Below are positions 1 through 5,910 of a stretch of 8,428 nt of DNA, one piece after another. Positions within the stretch are counted from its first letter, which is position 1. Each line of letters starts with the position of its first letter. The notes beneath the pieces were generated by a model. That model saw nothing but the letters and a program-made list of their open reading frames with translations. It had not been told where the DNA came from and searched no databases. Made by a program: the position numbers and the translations under genes. Source of the DNA: an uncultured Armatimonadota bacterium (GTDB lineage Bacteria; Armatimonadota; Armatimonadia; Armatimonadales; Armatimonadaceae). The DNA is taken from assembly GCA_903924445.1 (NCBI GenBank), contig CAIYBQ010000215.1:1-8428 (forward strand). The letters run 5' to 3'.

Positions 1-259
1 CAGCACCGTTGTTACCAGCCTTGAACTGAAGCTCATCAATTTCACTTGCAGCAGGCTCGATCCGGATGACTGCACCCGATATCGCTTTACCCGACTTGGC
101 ATTCACCACATCAAACTTGATCATGCCATCCGCAAAGGCTGCCCCAGCTGGGATCATGAGAGACAGAAGCAATGTCGCCGTGCACGCACGCGACAGAACC
201 CTATTTGCATTGCTGAAGTGGCGTGGTTGATTCATTCCTGATGATTTCTGGTTTCGCAT
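1..259 (-). CDS. Exported protein, N-terminal part, with carboxypeptidase-regulatory-like (TonB-plug-like) start; partial
   Basis: Only the first 86 codons are in the window; the gene continues past the left edge. The start is the ATG at 259-257, preceded by AAAGGA (270-275) with a 10-nt spacer and by a good promoter further upstream. Residues 20-43 form a signal peptide: a basic n-region (R20, R24), a hydrophobic core TLLLSLMIPAG, and a likely signal peptidase I site after A-F-A at 43. The mature protein begins with a beta-rich stretch reading IKFDVVNAKSGKAISGAVI. This fits the opening of carboxypeptidase-regulatory-like or related Ig-like domains, which often begin adhesins, peptidase accessory domains and TonB-dependent receptors. 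What follows is out of sight, so the full function cannot be named. A later ATG (M9, at 235) is a possible alternative start and would keep the signal peptide. The gene is divergent from the exosortase-like operon. Confidence 0.72.
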   Translation of the reverse strand, partial: MRNQKSSGMNQPRHFSNANRVLSRACTATLLLSLMIPAGAAFADGMIKFDVVNAKSGKAISGAVIRIEPAASEIDELQFKAGNNGA

Positions 260-335
260 GTAAGTAACGTCCTTTGCCGGACAGAGCCCAATAGCATCCC
301 GGTGGATTTACTGGGTCTCAGAACTAGTATCCGGT

Positions 336-365
336 AGTGTACGAAGGCGTTCATTTGATTGTCAA
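336..365 (-). promoter_or_regulatory. Sigma70-type promoter of the leftward exported-protein gene
   Basis: On the minus strand a perfect -35 TTGACA (plus-strand 360-365) is followed after 18 nt by TACACT (336-341), a 4/6 match to TATAAT. Initiation would fall near position 329, giving a leader of about 70 nt before the AAAGGA ribosome binding site and the ATG at 259. Confidence 0.6.
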
Positions 366-466
366 GGGAAAGTGAAGGTATTCACTGCCACATCTACATC
401 CAAATTCAATATCGGTGACACACCGATTTACGCTTTAGGTGACCATAAATCACAGGAAGATGGATG

Positions 467-494
467 CTTTCACTATCATCAGTGGCAATATAAT
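467..494 (+). promoter_or_regulatory. Candidate promoter for the exosortase-like A operon
   Basis: A perfect -10 hexamer TATAAT lies at 489-494. The best -35 candidate is weak: CTTTCA at 467-472, with a 16-nt spacer. Initiation would be near position 501, shortly upstream of the possible starts at 515 (GTG) and 557 (ATG). The call rests mainly on the -10 box and its position. Confidence 0.35.
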
Positions 495-556
495 CCCAGA
501 CGACACCACCATGCGTGTCGGTTCAGTACGCGGTGTGCGTGGTATATACACCTCGT

Positions 557-1504
557 ATGAATGAACGGTTACGGACTCAGTCACTGTTGATCTTTCCGAT
601 ATTGCGGCCGTTATTGCAATTCATCAATATCGTTGCGCTCATTGTGATGATTGCAACGCTTCTTGAGCCCATCAAGCTGTGCCTTTCCGTTTGGTTCGGG
701 CCGGCTGCTGAACAGGGAACTGGCATCGTTGCGATGTTCGGTGCCGTCATCATTGGCATCCGATGTAACGAGCAAGCCGACATCGTTCGCAGAGAACTCC
801 GCGAGCTGTTTCCATCCGAGGATGCACCTCAGCGCCGAGGGTTGCGATGGCCCCTCGTGGTTGGCATTTTGCTGGTTCTCTTTTCCGTCCTGGCGGCGGC
901 TCCAACGATTTCGTACCTATCAATGGTGTGGATGCTTTTTGCGCTGATTTTCTGGATGGAAGGGCTGTTCGTCGCAGGGAAGTACCGCGCGGCATTTGGC
1001 TTTGCTCTCCTCGCGACACCGATTCCACAAGGTATCTATCGTGGCTGGATTGATGCCACATCCCAGCTTGCCGCACTCCTCGCATCACAGCTTGGAAGCG
1101 TTGTTGGTACCAAGAGCTTCGTCACAACAAACGGAATTATTGTTAACGAGAACACATTCACAATCTCCTTTCGCTCGGGTATCAGTCCGCATCCAACCCT
1201 CTGGCTAACTGCCCTAATCGGCATCACATGGCTTATCTGGATGAAAAAGACATTCAAAGAGAGTCTTTTCTGGAGTTTTGTGGCAATCTTTATCGCCTTT
1301 GTCATTCACATCGCCCGCATTGTCCTCATCATTGTCGGAGCGCGCATCTCAGTGACAATTGGGAATATGATCCTGTTTATCCCATGGTGGATGTCGACCG
1401 TGCTTGCTCTTGGCATCACGGCCATCATCAGGCGTGTTTGGCGCATCCGTAAAGACCGCCTCAACCGCTTTATCGTGGAAGGCCAGGCAAACCAATGGAA
1501 GTAA
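557..1504 (+). CDS. Exosortase-like polytopic membrane protein A lacking the catalytic Cys
   Basis: A 315-residue inner-membrane protein with about eight hydrophobic segments and a basic C-terminal tail. Exosortases are membrane transpeptidases that process C-terminal sorting signals using Cys, Arg and His. The second half follows the family pattern from memory: residues 147-156 (FALLATPIPQ), then a beta-like N-G-I-I-V-N-E-N-T-F stretch, then FRSGI where exosortases have A-C-S-G-[IL]. Arg206 (codon CGC, 1172-1174) therefore sits at the nucleophile position. The downstream HIARI (H251, R254) matches the usual N-x-x-R-[IA] with Asn replaced by His. The later helix at 268-285 has Met271 where the His is expected. 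The protein is intact but probably not a classical cysteine transpeptidase. The start is uncertain: ATG 557 lacks a Shine-Dalgarno; the alternative is GTG 515 (329 residues), which also lacks one. The 3' end overlaps the EpsI-like gene by 10 nt. Confidence 0.75.
   Translation: MNERLRTQSLLIFPILRPLLQFINIVALIVMIATLLEPIKLCLSVWFGPAAEQGTGIVAMFGAVIIGIRCNEQADIVRRELRELFPSEDAPQRRGLRWPLVVGILLVLFSVLAAAPTISYLSMVWMLFALIFWMEGLFVAGKYRAAFGFALLATPIPQGIYRGWIDATSQLAALLASQLGSVVGTKSFVTTNGIIVNENTFTISFRSGISPHPTLWLTALIGITWLIWMKKTFKESLFWSFVAIFIAFVIHIARIVLIIVGARISVTIGNMILFIPWWMSTVLALGITAIIRRVWRIRKDRLNRFIVEGQANQWK
1477..1482 (+). promoter_or_regulatory. Ribosome binding site of EpsI-like A
   Basis: GGAAGG lies 12 nt before the ATG at 1495, inside the end of the upstream gene. 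The spacing is slightly long, and the 10-nt overlap suggests translational coupling. Confidence 0.45.
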
Positions 1505-2133
1505 GCTATTCCAAGCGGAAAAAGAGTCTAATTCTCACCTTGGGGCTAGCTACACTTGTCATTCAAGGCGTCGCGATGCGGGTGCGGGCGCACAGCACGT
1601 TCAGGGTTCAACCACCGATGAACATCGGGGCCTGGGAAATAAAGAGCATTCCACTATCATCGGAAGCGATGTCGGCATTGGGAAATCCTGATGTGGATGG
1701 CTGGAACTACAGCAATGCGCTCGATGAGTTAGTAACCATCCAAGTAGTTTCCCCAGATACATTCGATGCTTATCGTAATCCGCCGATTCTGACACGGTTT
1801 TTCACTGCCGTTTCAGCGAAGGTGGTTCCTTCCAAATTCGGTGGGATGCAGCAAACAAACTTTTCAGCACTCGCGGATGCCGAATCAAAAATTCTGATGA
1901 TGACATGGGTTCAGCACCGATCTGGAATATGTAAACCTGTTAGCAGCTCAGGTGAGCAATCACTCGTTGATCGTCTCAGAATTAATATTGAGACGCTTGT
2001 CCAGCCGGAGCCCTATTGTCTTGTGCGGGTCTACATGGCTGTTCCAAAGTGGGACAGTGATGGTCAGCAATCCCAACGTACTGTTCGCCGCGTCGCGGAT
2101 GCTATCCAGGCTGCTGGAGGTAAACAACCATGA
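1495..2133 (+). CDS. EpsI/DUF3485-like exosortase-associated protein A (degenerate)
   Basis: A 212-residue protein with one N-terminal membrane anchor or signal segment (residues 11-28, after a basic K-R-K-K stretch); the rest is probably periplasmic. EpsI-like proteins are the usual partners of exosortases and in some loci are fused to them; their biochemical role is unsettled. Family features visible are P-x-x-I-G-A-W (residues 41-47; typical L-P-x-x-[IL]-G-x-W), the central beta segment V-T-I-Q-V-V, and a late [MT]-x-W-V-Q-H-R-S-G resembling the usual Y-W-[FY]-x-x-x-G. The family's H-S-P-x-x-C-like motif is replaced by R-N-P-P-I-L (94-99), so both His and Cys are absent. The assignment is based on order and motifs and on adjacency to the exosortase-like gene. 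The gene overlaps the upstream one by 10 nt and the lipoprotein gene by 4 nt (ATGA). Confidence 0.62.
   Translation: MEVSYSKRKKSLILTLGLATLVIQGVAMRVRAHSTFRVQPPMNIGAWEIKSIPLSSEAMSALGNPDVDGWNYSNALDELVTIQVVSPDTFDAYRNPPILTRFFTAVSAKVVPSKFGGMQQTNFSALADAESKILMMTWVQHRSGICKPVSSSGEQSLVDRLRINIETLVQPEPYCLVRVYMAVPKWDSDGQQSQRTVRRVADAIQAAGGKQP
2116..2120 (+). promoter_or_regulatory. Strong ribosome binding site of the lipoprotein gene
   Basis: GGAGG sits 9 nt before the ATG at 2130 and within the last codons of the EpsI-like A gene. It supports the chosen start and the ATGA-coupled translation. Confidence 0.6.
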
Positions 2134-2822
2134 CCCCTTCCTGGCGCATGTTCTTTCTCTCAATGTTGGCGGTTATCACGATTTCTGCGGGATGCCAAAA
2201 AGCCGACTACGCAAGTCCCGTTAAGCCCACTGTTGACGATGAGAAAGCAGTTACAGACTGTTCCACGATGCTACCGCTGAAAGCCGGTTTTTCCTGGACA
2301 TTTTCAACCGTGGTCGATCAGCGCACGTTCACAGATGTAGCATCAGTCCGTGGGCCAATAAACATCGGTGGCACAACAGCAACCCTTGTTGAAACGAAGC
2401 GTAACGGACAGCTGGTTCTCCGCGAAGGTTATCGCTACGCAAAGGGACAACTGATGTTGACGGCATTTTCAACATCACCAAAATCATGGGTTATCATCGA
2501 TCCCCCGCTTATCCTCCTGAAGGATGGTGCGATGCTGGGTGATGAGTACAAGTGGCGGGGCCGTCTGCGAATCGATGGAAAGTCGATTGAGGCGGTTGGA
2601 CTCTCACGCCCGAGTCTTAGGGAATCTGTTCAGACGATGAGCGCCGGGCGATTTTCTGGTATCCGCATTGATTCCGGGCTGTCGGCACCACTTCCAAATG
2701 GCGACCGCATCAAGTATCAGACAACACGCTGGGTTGCGACAGGCATCGGGTTTATTCGCAGGGAATACCTCGACCGAACTGCGCGGCGACAAAGTAACCT
2801 GATCAGCTTCAAAATGAAGTAA
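2130..2822 (+). CDS. Predicted lipoprotein of unknown function
   Basis: A 230-residue protein with a type II signal peptide: W5-R6, a hydrophobic core (F8-I18) and a lipobox ending S-A-G-C with lipidated Cys22. Gln follows at +2, which in E. coli-type rules suggests outer-membrane sorting. After a short linker the mature part begins P-L-K-A-G-F-x-W-x-F (about 49-58), continues through alternating beta strands, and ends with a W-V-A-T-G-I-G-F-I-R-R-E motif (about 202-213). This 'lk-G-x-W ... W-x-x-G-[VI]-G-x-[VI]-[KR]-x-E' layout recurs in secreted bacterial proteins of unknown function that I recall from several phyla; I cannot assign a domain accession. It overlaps the EpsI-like gene by ATGA, so it belongs to the same operon and is probably an outer-membrane or periplasmic component of that system. 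No catalytic motif is seen. Confidence 0.7.
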   Translation: MTPSWRMFFLSMLAVITISAGCQKADYASPVKPTVDDEKAVTDCSTMLPLKAGFSWTFSTVVDQRTFTDVASVRGPINIGGTTATLVETKRNGQLVLREGYRYAKGQLMLTAFSTSPKSWVIIDPPLILLKDGAMLGDEYKWRGRLRIDGKSIEAVGLSRPSLRESVQTMSAGRFSGIRIDSGLSAPLPNGDRIKYQTTRWVATGIGFIRREYLDRTARRQSNLISFKMK

Positions 2823-2996
2823 ACGATGTCCGAGGCGTGTTTCCGAAGTAAATGCGCCCACGTGAATGCCATTAAGACCTCGTACAGACCTGCAATCTCC
2901 GGACGGTGGTACGACTTACAGCGTAACTCCGTGTGATTTTTAGCCATCAGATGATACATGCAGTCAAACAATAAACAAATTTCTGACAATCTGCGC

Positions 2997-3002
2997 TAAC
3001 AT
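2997..3002 (+). promoter_or_regulatory. Candidate -10 element placed for a leaderless start of exosortase-like B
   Basis: TAACAT ends 7 nt before the ATG at 3010, and no Shine-Dalgarno is present in between (ATTGTTCAC). A -10 box at this distance would put transcription initiation at or next to the start codon. No convincing -35 is visible 17 nt upstream (AACAAA). The remaining 2823-3009 gap shows no clear terminator or gene. Confidence 0.3.
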
Positions 3003-3009
3003 TGTTCAC

Positions 3010-4221
3010 ATGGCAACTTTCAGGAAAGCATTTGGCTTTTTGCGAAGCAATGCGAGTGCGTCACTGATGTTCCTCATTTACATCCTCATGTGGTGGATGC
3101 CTTTGCGCCCCATCATCACCCTCGTTTCTGGACGGAGTGATATTCCTTACGGAATCAATGGCCCCCTCGAATGGATGTCCCGCTGGTGGCTGACAGCGGA
3201 TGCTCCGACATTGTTTCAACCTATCGCATTGCTTGGTGCCTGGATGCTCGCCTACCAGCGCACTGGAATACTCAGGGCAACATGGGCACGCACGTGCAGG
3301 TCTGCTGCGCGACGCGGTGCAAAATGGGCAAAGTATTCGTGGATACCGCTGGCGGTGCTACTCTTGACTGGAGCAGTATCCTTCCTCGGACATATCACCC
3401 CTCTAGCCATCACAACCCTTGTGTGGCTGCCGATTGGTGTCGTTTTTTACATTTACGGTCCAAGAGTGACCCGCGCACTCCATACCCCGATTCTCCTCTT
3501 GCTCGCAGCGACGGCCGTCCCAGATACCATCCCGGAGCTACTCCAGAAGGCCTCTCAGCGCATTCTTGGTGAGATCGCCGTTCTCTTCGGGCGCGTGCTC
3601 GGAGATACGCTCACTTATGATGCGGGCAGCACCTTCAACGTCGCGGATGACTACATCCGGACAGCTACACTGAATGCACCGATTGCTGCCCCGATGAACG
3701 GTCTGGCATTAATGGGATCGACGATTGTTATCGCGGCGATCTGGACACTGCACAAGCGCCGAGGAATTGCATCGACTGCACTTGCAAAGTTAGTAGCGTT
3801 TGCCATTTCAGCCTTCTGCGTTCTGGCGCACACACTGCTCATTGTCATCACCCTGCACAACGGACAAAGAGGCTTCGGTGTCGCATCCCTGCACAACATC
3901 CTGTTGTTGCCACTAACCGCAACAATCTCCATCCTAGTCCTAAACAAGTGCTTTACCAGTCCATCCGGGCAAGGATTAAGGACACTGGATAGAAGCATCG
4001 TGCTGTGGTTCGTCAGCCTTCCTGATTTCCGGAGGAAGACCCCATCCCAGCGTCGGACCACATCCCAAAAGGCAACCAAGCCCGCGCCACCATTGTTGGG
4101 TGTGCTCATCCGGATGATATTCTCTCCATTTCGAACTTATTGGCAATTGATGACACGTATAGATAGAAATATTTCCAAATGGGAAAGCACATCCGCAAAA
4201 AACAAGCGGTCAAGGCGATGA
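3010..4221 (+). CDS. Exosortase-like polytopic membrane protein B lacking the catalytic Cys
   Basis: A 403-residue inner-membrane protein with about eight hydrophobic segments followed by a basic cytoplasmic-looking tail of about 85 residues (318-403), longer than usual for the family. The exosortase pattern is recognisable but more divergent than in copy A. After the L-L-L-L-A-A-T-A-V-P helix and a G-S-T-F-N-V-A-D-D strand region, TLNAPI occupies the place of A-C-S-G-[IL], so Asn222 replaces the nucleophile. The next conserved site, normally N-x-x-R, reads H274-T-L-L277, so Arg is lost and Asn is again His. His295 (A-S-L-H-N-I-L-L) does match the third catalytic position. The alignment is by eye. 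The ATG at 3010 has no Shine-Dalgarno; no other start fits the first hydrophobic segment better. It is followed after 79 nt by the EpsI-like B gene, probably co-transcribed. Its support as an exosortase homologue comes as much from that pairing as from sequence. Confidence 0.6.
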   Translation: MATFRKAFGFLRSNASASLMFLIYILMWWMPLRPIITLVSGRSDIPYGINGPLEWMSRWWLTADAPTLFQPIALLGAWMLAYQRTGILRATWARTCRSAARRGAKWAKYSWIPLAVLLLTGAVSFLGHITPLAITTLVWLPIGVVFYIYGPRVTRALHTPILLLLAATAVPDTIPELLQKASQRILGEIAVLFGRVLGDTLTYDAGSTFNVADDYIRTATLNAPIAAPMNGLALMGSTIVIAAIWTLHKRRGIASTALAKLVAFAISAFCVLAHTLLIVITLHNGQRGFGVASLHNILLLPLTATISILVLNKCFTSPSGQGLRTLDRSIVLWFVSLPDFRRKTPSQRRTTSQKATKPAPPLLGVLIRMIFSPFRTYWQLMTRIDRNISKWESTSAKNKRSRR

Positions 4222-4287
4222 TTAGCTTGTTTATACCCGCAAGGATTTACTCGGGAAGTCTCGTGTCACGTGATGCATACCAACATC

Positions 4288-4292
4288 GGGGA
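4288..4292 (+). promoter_or_regulatory. Ribosome binding site of EpsI-like B
   Basis: GGGGA lies 8 nt before the ATG at 4301 and decides this start. The 79-nt gap after gene B also contains the 8-bp palindrome TCACGTGA at 4266-4273, of unknown meaning. Confidence 0.5.
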
Positions 4293-4300
4293 ACAGCGCT

Positions 4301-4978
4301 ATGCGGCTAAAGCGACAGAAGAACTTCACTGGGGAACTGGGACGCATCCGGGTGGCGATGATCTTCCTGGTCTTACTGGTGACATTGCTACATCTGACGA
4401 GTTATCGGATGGCTGCTGCATCAACGTGGCTCCCGACGATGCCGACATCACTTGACGGGATGACGCTGCAGCCCCATCCGGTTGACCCGAACACGCTGAT
4501 CATGTTGGGTAATCCAAGGGGGACGGCTGGAGCATATGGAGCCCCGGACGCAAGGCCGATCGAAGTCACAATGGTAACTGGCGGGATGTTTGAGAACTAC
4601 CACGACCCGACGGCTTGTGTCGGTCAAGGGCAATTCGAGACCCTTGGGATTGACACAGTGGACATCGCCGCTGGCCAAGAAAAGGCGATTGTCAGACGCC
4701 TGTCGTTTCGCCATCGTGAGAACCCGGATATCCGAATGGTGATGTACTACTGGCAGCAGCGGAAGTCGGGAAGTATCGATTACCGTGCTAGGATGGGAAA
4801 TTTCAGGGATATGCCTGCGCGTGTGGAACATGGTTGGTCCAACTTGTTGAACCACGACCCTACGGTCATCGTACGTACCTATGTCATGTTCGATGGCAGG
4901 TCGGTGGAAGCCGTAGAAGAGGCTAAACTCACGGGCATCAGTGCGGCTATCGTCACCCAGCTGCGTCAACGACAATGA
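4301..4978 (+). CDS. EpsI/DUF3485-like exosortase-associated protein B
   Basis: A 225-residue protein with a basic N-terminus, one membrane anchor (about 17-35, R-V-A-M-I-F-L-V-L-L-V-T-L-L) and a periplasmic domain. It matches the EpsI pattern better than copy A: a W-L-P-T-M-P segment (43-48; the usual L-P start), Y-H-D-P-T-A-C (100-106), which fits the family's H-S-P-x-x-C with H101, P103 and C106 retained, then G-Q-G-Q-F like the usual G-x-G-W, and M-Y-Y-W-Q-Q-R-K-S-G like the family's Y-W-[FY]-x-x-x-G. EpsI proteins accompany exosortases in exopolysaccharide loci, for example epsH/epsI of the methanolan cluster; the reaction, if any, is not established. It lies directly downstream of exosortase-like B, with a good ribosome binding site. 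The gene ends with no obvious hairpin terminator behind it. Confidence 0.72.
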   Translation: MRLKRQKNFTGELGRIRVAMIFLVLLVTLLHLTSYRMAAASTWLPTMPTSLDGMTLQPHPVDPNTLIMLGNPRGTAGAYGAPDARPIEVTMVTGGMFENYHDPTACVGQGQFETLGIDTVDIAAGQEKAIVRRLSFRHRENPDIRMVMYYWQQRKSGSIDYRARMGNFRDMPARVEHGWSNLLNHDPTVIVRTYVMFDGRSVEAVEEAKLTGISAAIVTQLRQRQ

Positions 4979-5045
4979 CCACCACACTATCCTCGGCCAT
5001 AGTCGTACTTGCACCAATTTGTGTGATGAATTACATCTGTGGGTA

Positions 5046-5076
5046 TTGGATGACAGCGCCGAGTATAGGATATAGT
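5046..5076 (+). promoter_or_regulatory. Possible promoter of the fasciclin-domain gene
   Basis: TATAGT at 5071-5076 (overlapping a second TATAGG at 5064-5069) is preceded by TTGGAT at 5046-5051 with a 19-nt spacer. The match is weak, but the 153-nt AT-richer gap between EpsI-like B and this gene is the natural place for a separate promoter. Confidence 0.3.
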
Positions 5077-5131
5077 TCACTTGATTGATTTCTTTCGTAT
5101 TGTGGAACGCGAACAGGAATAGGTAACTTAC

Positions 5132-5806
5132 ATGCAACAAAAATGGGTTCGTACGGTCGGAGCGTTTGCCGTCGCGAGTGCGATTGCGATTCAGCTCCCT
5201 ATGCGGGGTGGCTCGGGTGTCGCGTTGGCTGATACGGAATATCCAACTGGCACAGGTGGCGGCGTTGCTGAGCAATTAGCGACCGCCGGAACGGCCGCAG
5301 TTGTTGCGTACGGAGTGTCCACAACAACCGGGAGTGGTATTGGTGCTGGACTTTTTGCTGCAGCATCTGCCAAGGGACTTGTTCAGCTTTTGGCAGCCCG
5401 TGCAGCAGAGTTTGGTGAGCTTCGCCGCCTTATTGATCTTTCTGGTCTCTCCGATGCACTGGCCGCTATGGACACACCGGTAACCGTTTTTGCACCAACG
5501 AACTCTGCATTTGCAGCGTTGCCTGCAGATGATGTTGCAATGTTGGTGTCTGCACAAAACCGCACAAAGCTTAGCAATCTCCTCCAGTACCACATTGTTG
5601 AGGGCCGCTATTCAATCTCCCAGTTGAAGGCGCTGCCGGATGGCACCGTTCTCAAGACACTCAATGGCGATATGGTCACTATCACGAACAAAGATGGCCT
5701 CAAGATCAATGGAAATACCATTGGCGAGGATGACATCGCATTCTCAAGCGGATGGGTTCACCCAATCGGCGGTGCGCTGACTCCACCATCAGCTAACGAC
5801 GACTAG
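5132..5806 (+). CDS. Secreted fasciclin (FAS1)-domain protein
   Basis: A 224-residue exported protein. An AGGAAT/AGG ribosome binding site (5115-5123) precedes the ATG. The signal peptide spans residues 1-33 with a likely cleavage after A-L-A (33). Residues 34-75 are Gly/Ala/Thr-rich and of no known fold. A single FAS1 domain covers about 76-218: the first conserved box reads T-V-F-A-P-T-N-S-A-F-A-A-L, followed by L-L-Q-Y-H-I-V-E-G-R-Y (usual L-x-Y-H-V-x-x-G), L-x-T-L-N-G, and a second box G-W-V-H-P-I-G-G-A-L-T-P-P that is less typical (usual G-x-[IV]-H-x-I-D-x-V-L-x-P). FAS1 domains mediate adhesion or matrix association outside the cell. The protein stops right after the domain (S-A-N-D-D) with no C-terminal hydrophobic helix, so it carries no visible exosortase sorting tail. 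It sits downstream of the EpsI-like B gene and ends in a strong terminator. Confidence 0.88.
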   Translation: MQQKWVRTVGAFAVASAIAIQLPMRGGSGVALADTEYPTGTGGGVAEQLATAGTAAVVAYGVSTTTGSGIGAGLFAAASAKGLVQLLAARAAEFGELRRLIDLSGLSDALAAMDTPVTVFAPTNSAFAALPADDVAMLVSAQNRTKLSNLLQYHIVEGRYSISQLKALPDGTVLKTLNGDMVTITNKDGLKINGNTIGEDDIAFSSGWVHPIGGALTPPSANDD

Positions 5807-5826
5807 TAATCTAAGCAATACAACAG

Positions 5827-5863
5827 CACCCCTGTGAAGCACTAAGCTTCAGAGGGGTGTTTT
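5827..5863 (+). terminator. Rho-independent terminator after the fasciclin gene
   Basis: A 14-bp stem with a single mismatch is formed by 5827-5840 and 5846-5859 (GC-rich base CACCCCT/AGGGGTG), with a 5-nt loop ACTAA and a T4 run at 5860-5863. It lies between convergent genes. The minus-strand side lacks a clean T-run, so it is best read as terminating the rightward transcript. Confidence 0.85.
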
Positions 5864-5910
5864 GCATTTATCCGATGAGCAGAATAACCAGTGACGAAGC
5901 CCACATCATC

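Larger units (their letters stand above)
260..556. other. Divergent intergenic region
   Basis: This stretch of about 300 nt separates the leftward exported-protein gene from the rightward exosortase-like operon. It holds the minus-strand promoter at 336-365 and a plus-strand TATAAT at 489-494. An open frame at 372-560 has His-rich, low-credibility content and overlaps the next gene, so I do not call it. I see no RNA gene or long repeat here. Confidence 0.5.

Noticed and set aside
372..560. 62-residue open frame on the plus strand between the divergent genes
   Set aside because: GTG start, His-rich improbable composition, no recognisable motif, and it overlaps the better-supported start of the exosortase-like A gene.
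1172..1174. CGC (Arg206) as a sequencing error for TGC (Cys)
   Set aside because: It is one transition away from Cys, but the same protein also lacks the catalytic His and the usual Asn, so a single base error would not restore a normal active site.
2823..3009. Terminator or small RNA gene in the gap after the lipoprotein
   Set aside because: Only weak short inverted repeats (such as GGCG...CGCC) without a T-run are visible.
3651..4109. 152-residue minus-strand open frame
   Set aside because: Antisense shadow of exosortase-like B, with low-plausibility composition and no ribosome binding site.
557..4221. The two exosortase-like genes as a recent tandem duplication
   Set aside because: They share layout but little direct sequence identity by eye, differ in length (315 and 403 residues) and have lost different active-site residues.
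4266..4273. Palindrome TCACGTGA as an operator
   Set aside because: Only 8 bp, with no extension of symmetry and no second copy of the full palindrome noticed near the other genes.
4448..5275. 275-residue open frame on the minus strand
   Set aside because: It lies antisense to EpsI-like B and the start of the fasciclin gene, both of which have clear family motifs and ribosome binding sites; its translation shows no domain or signal.
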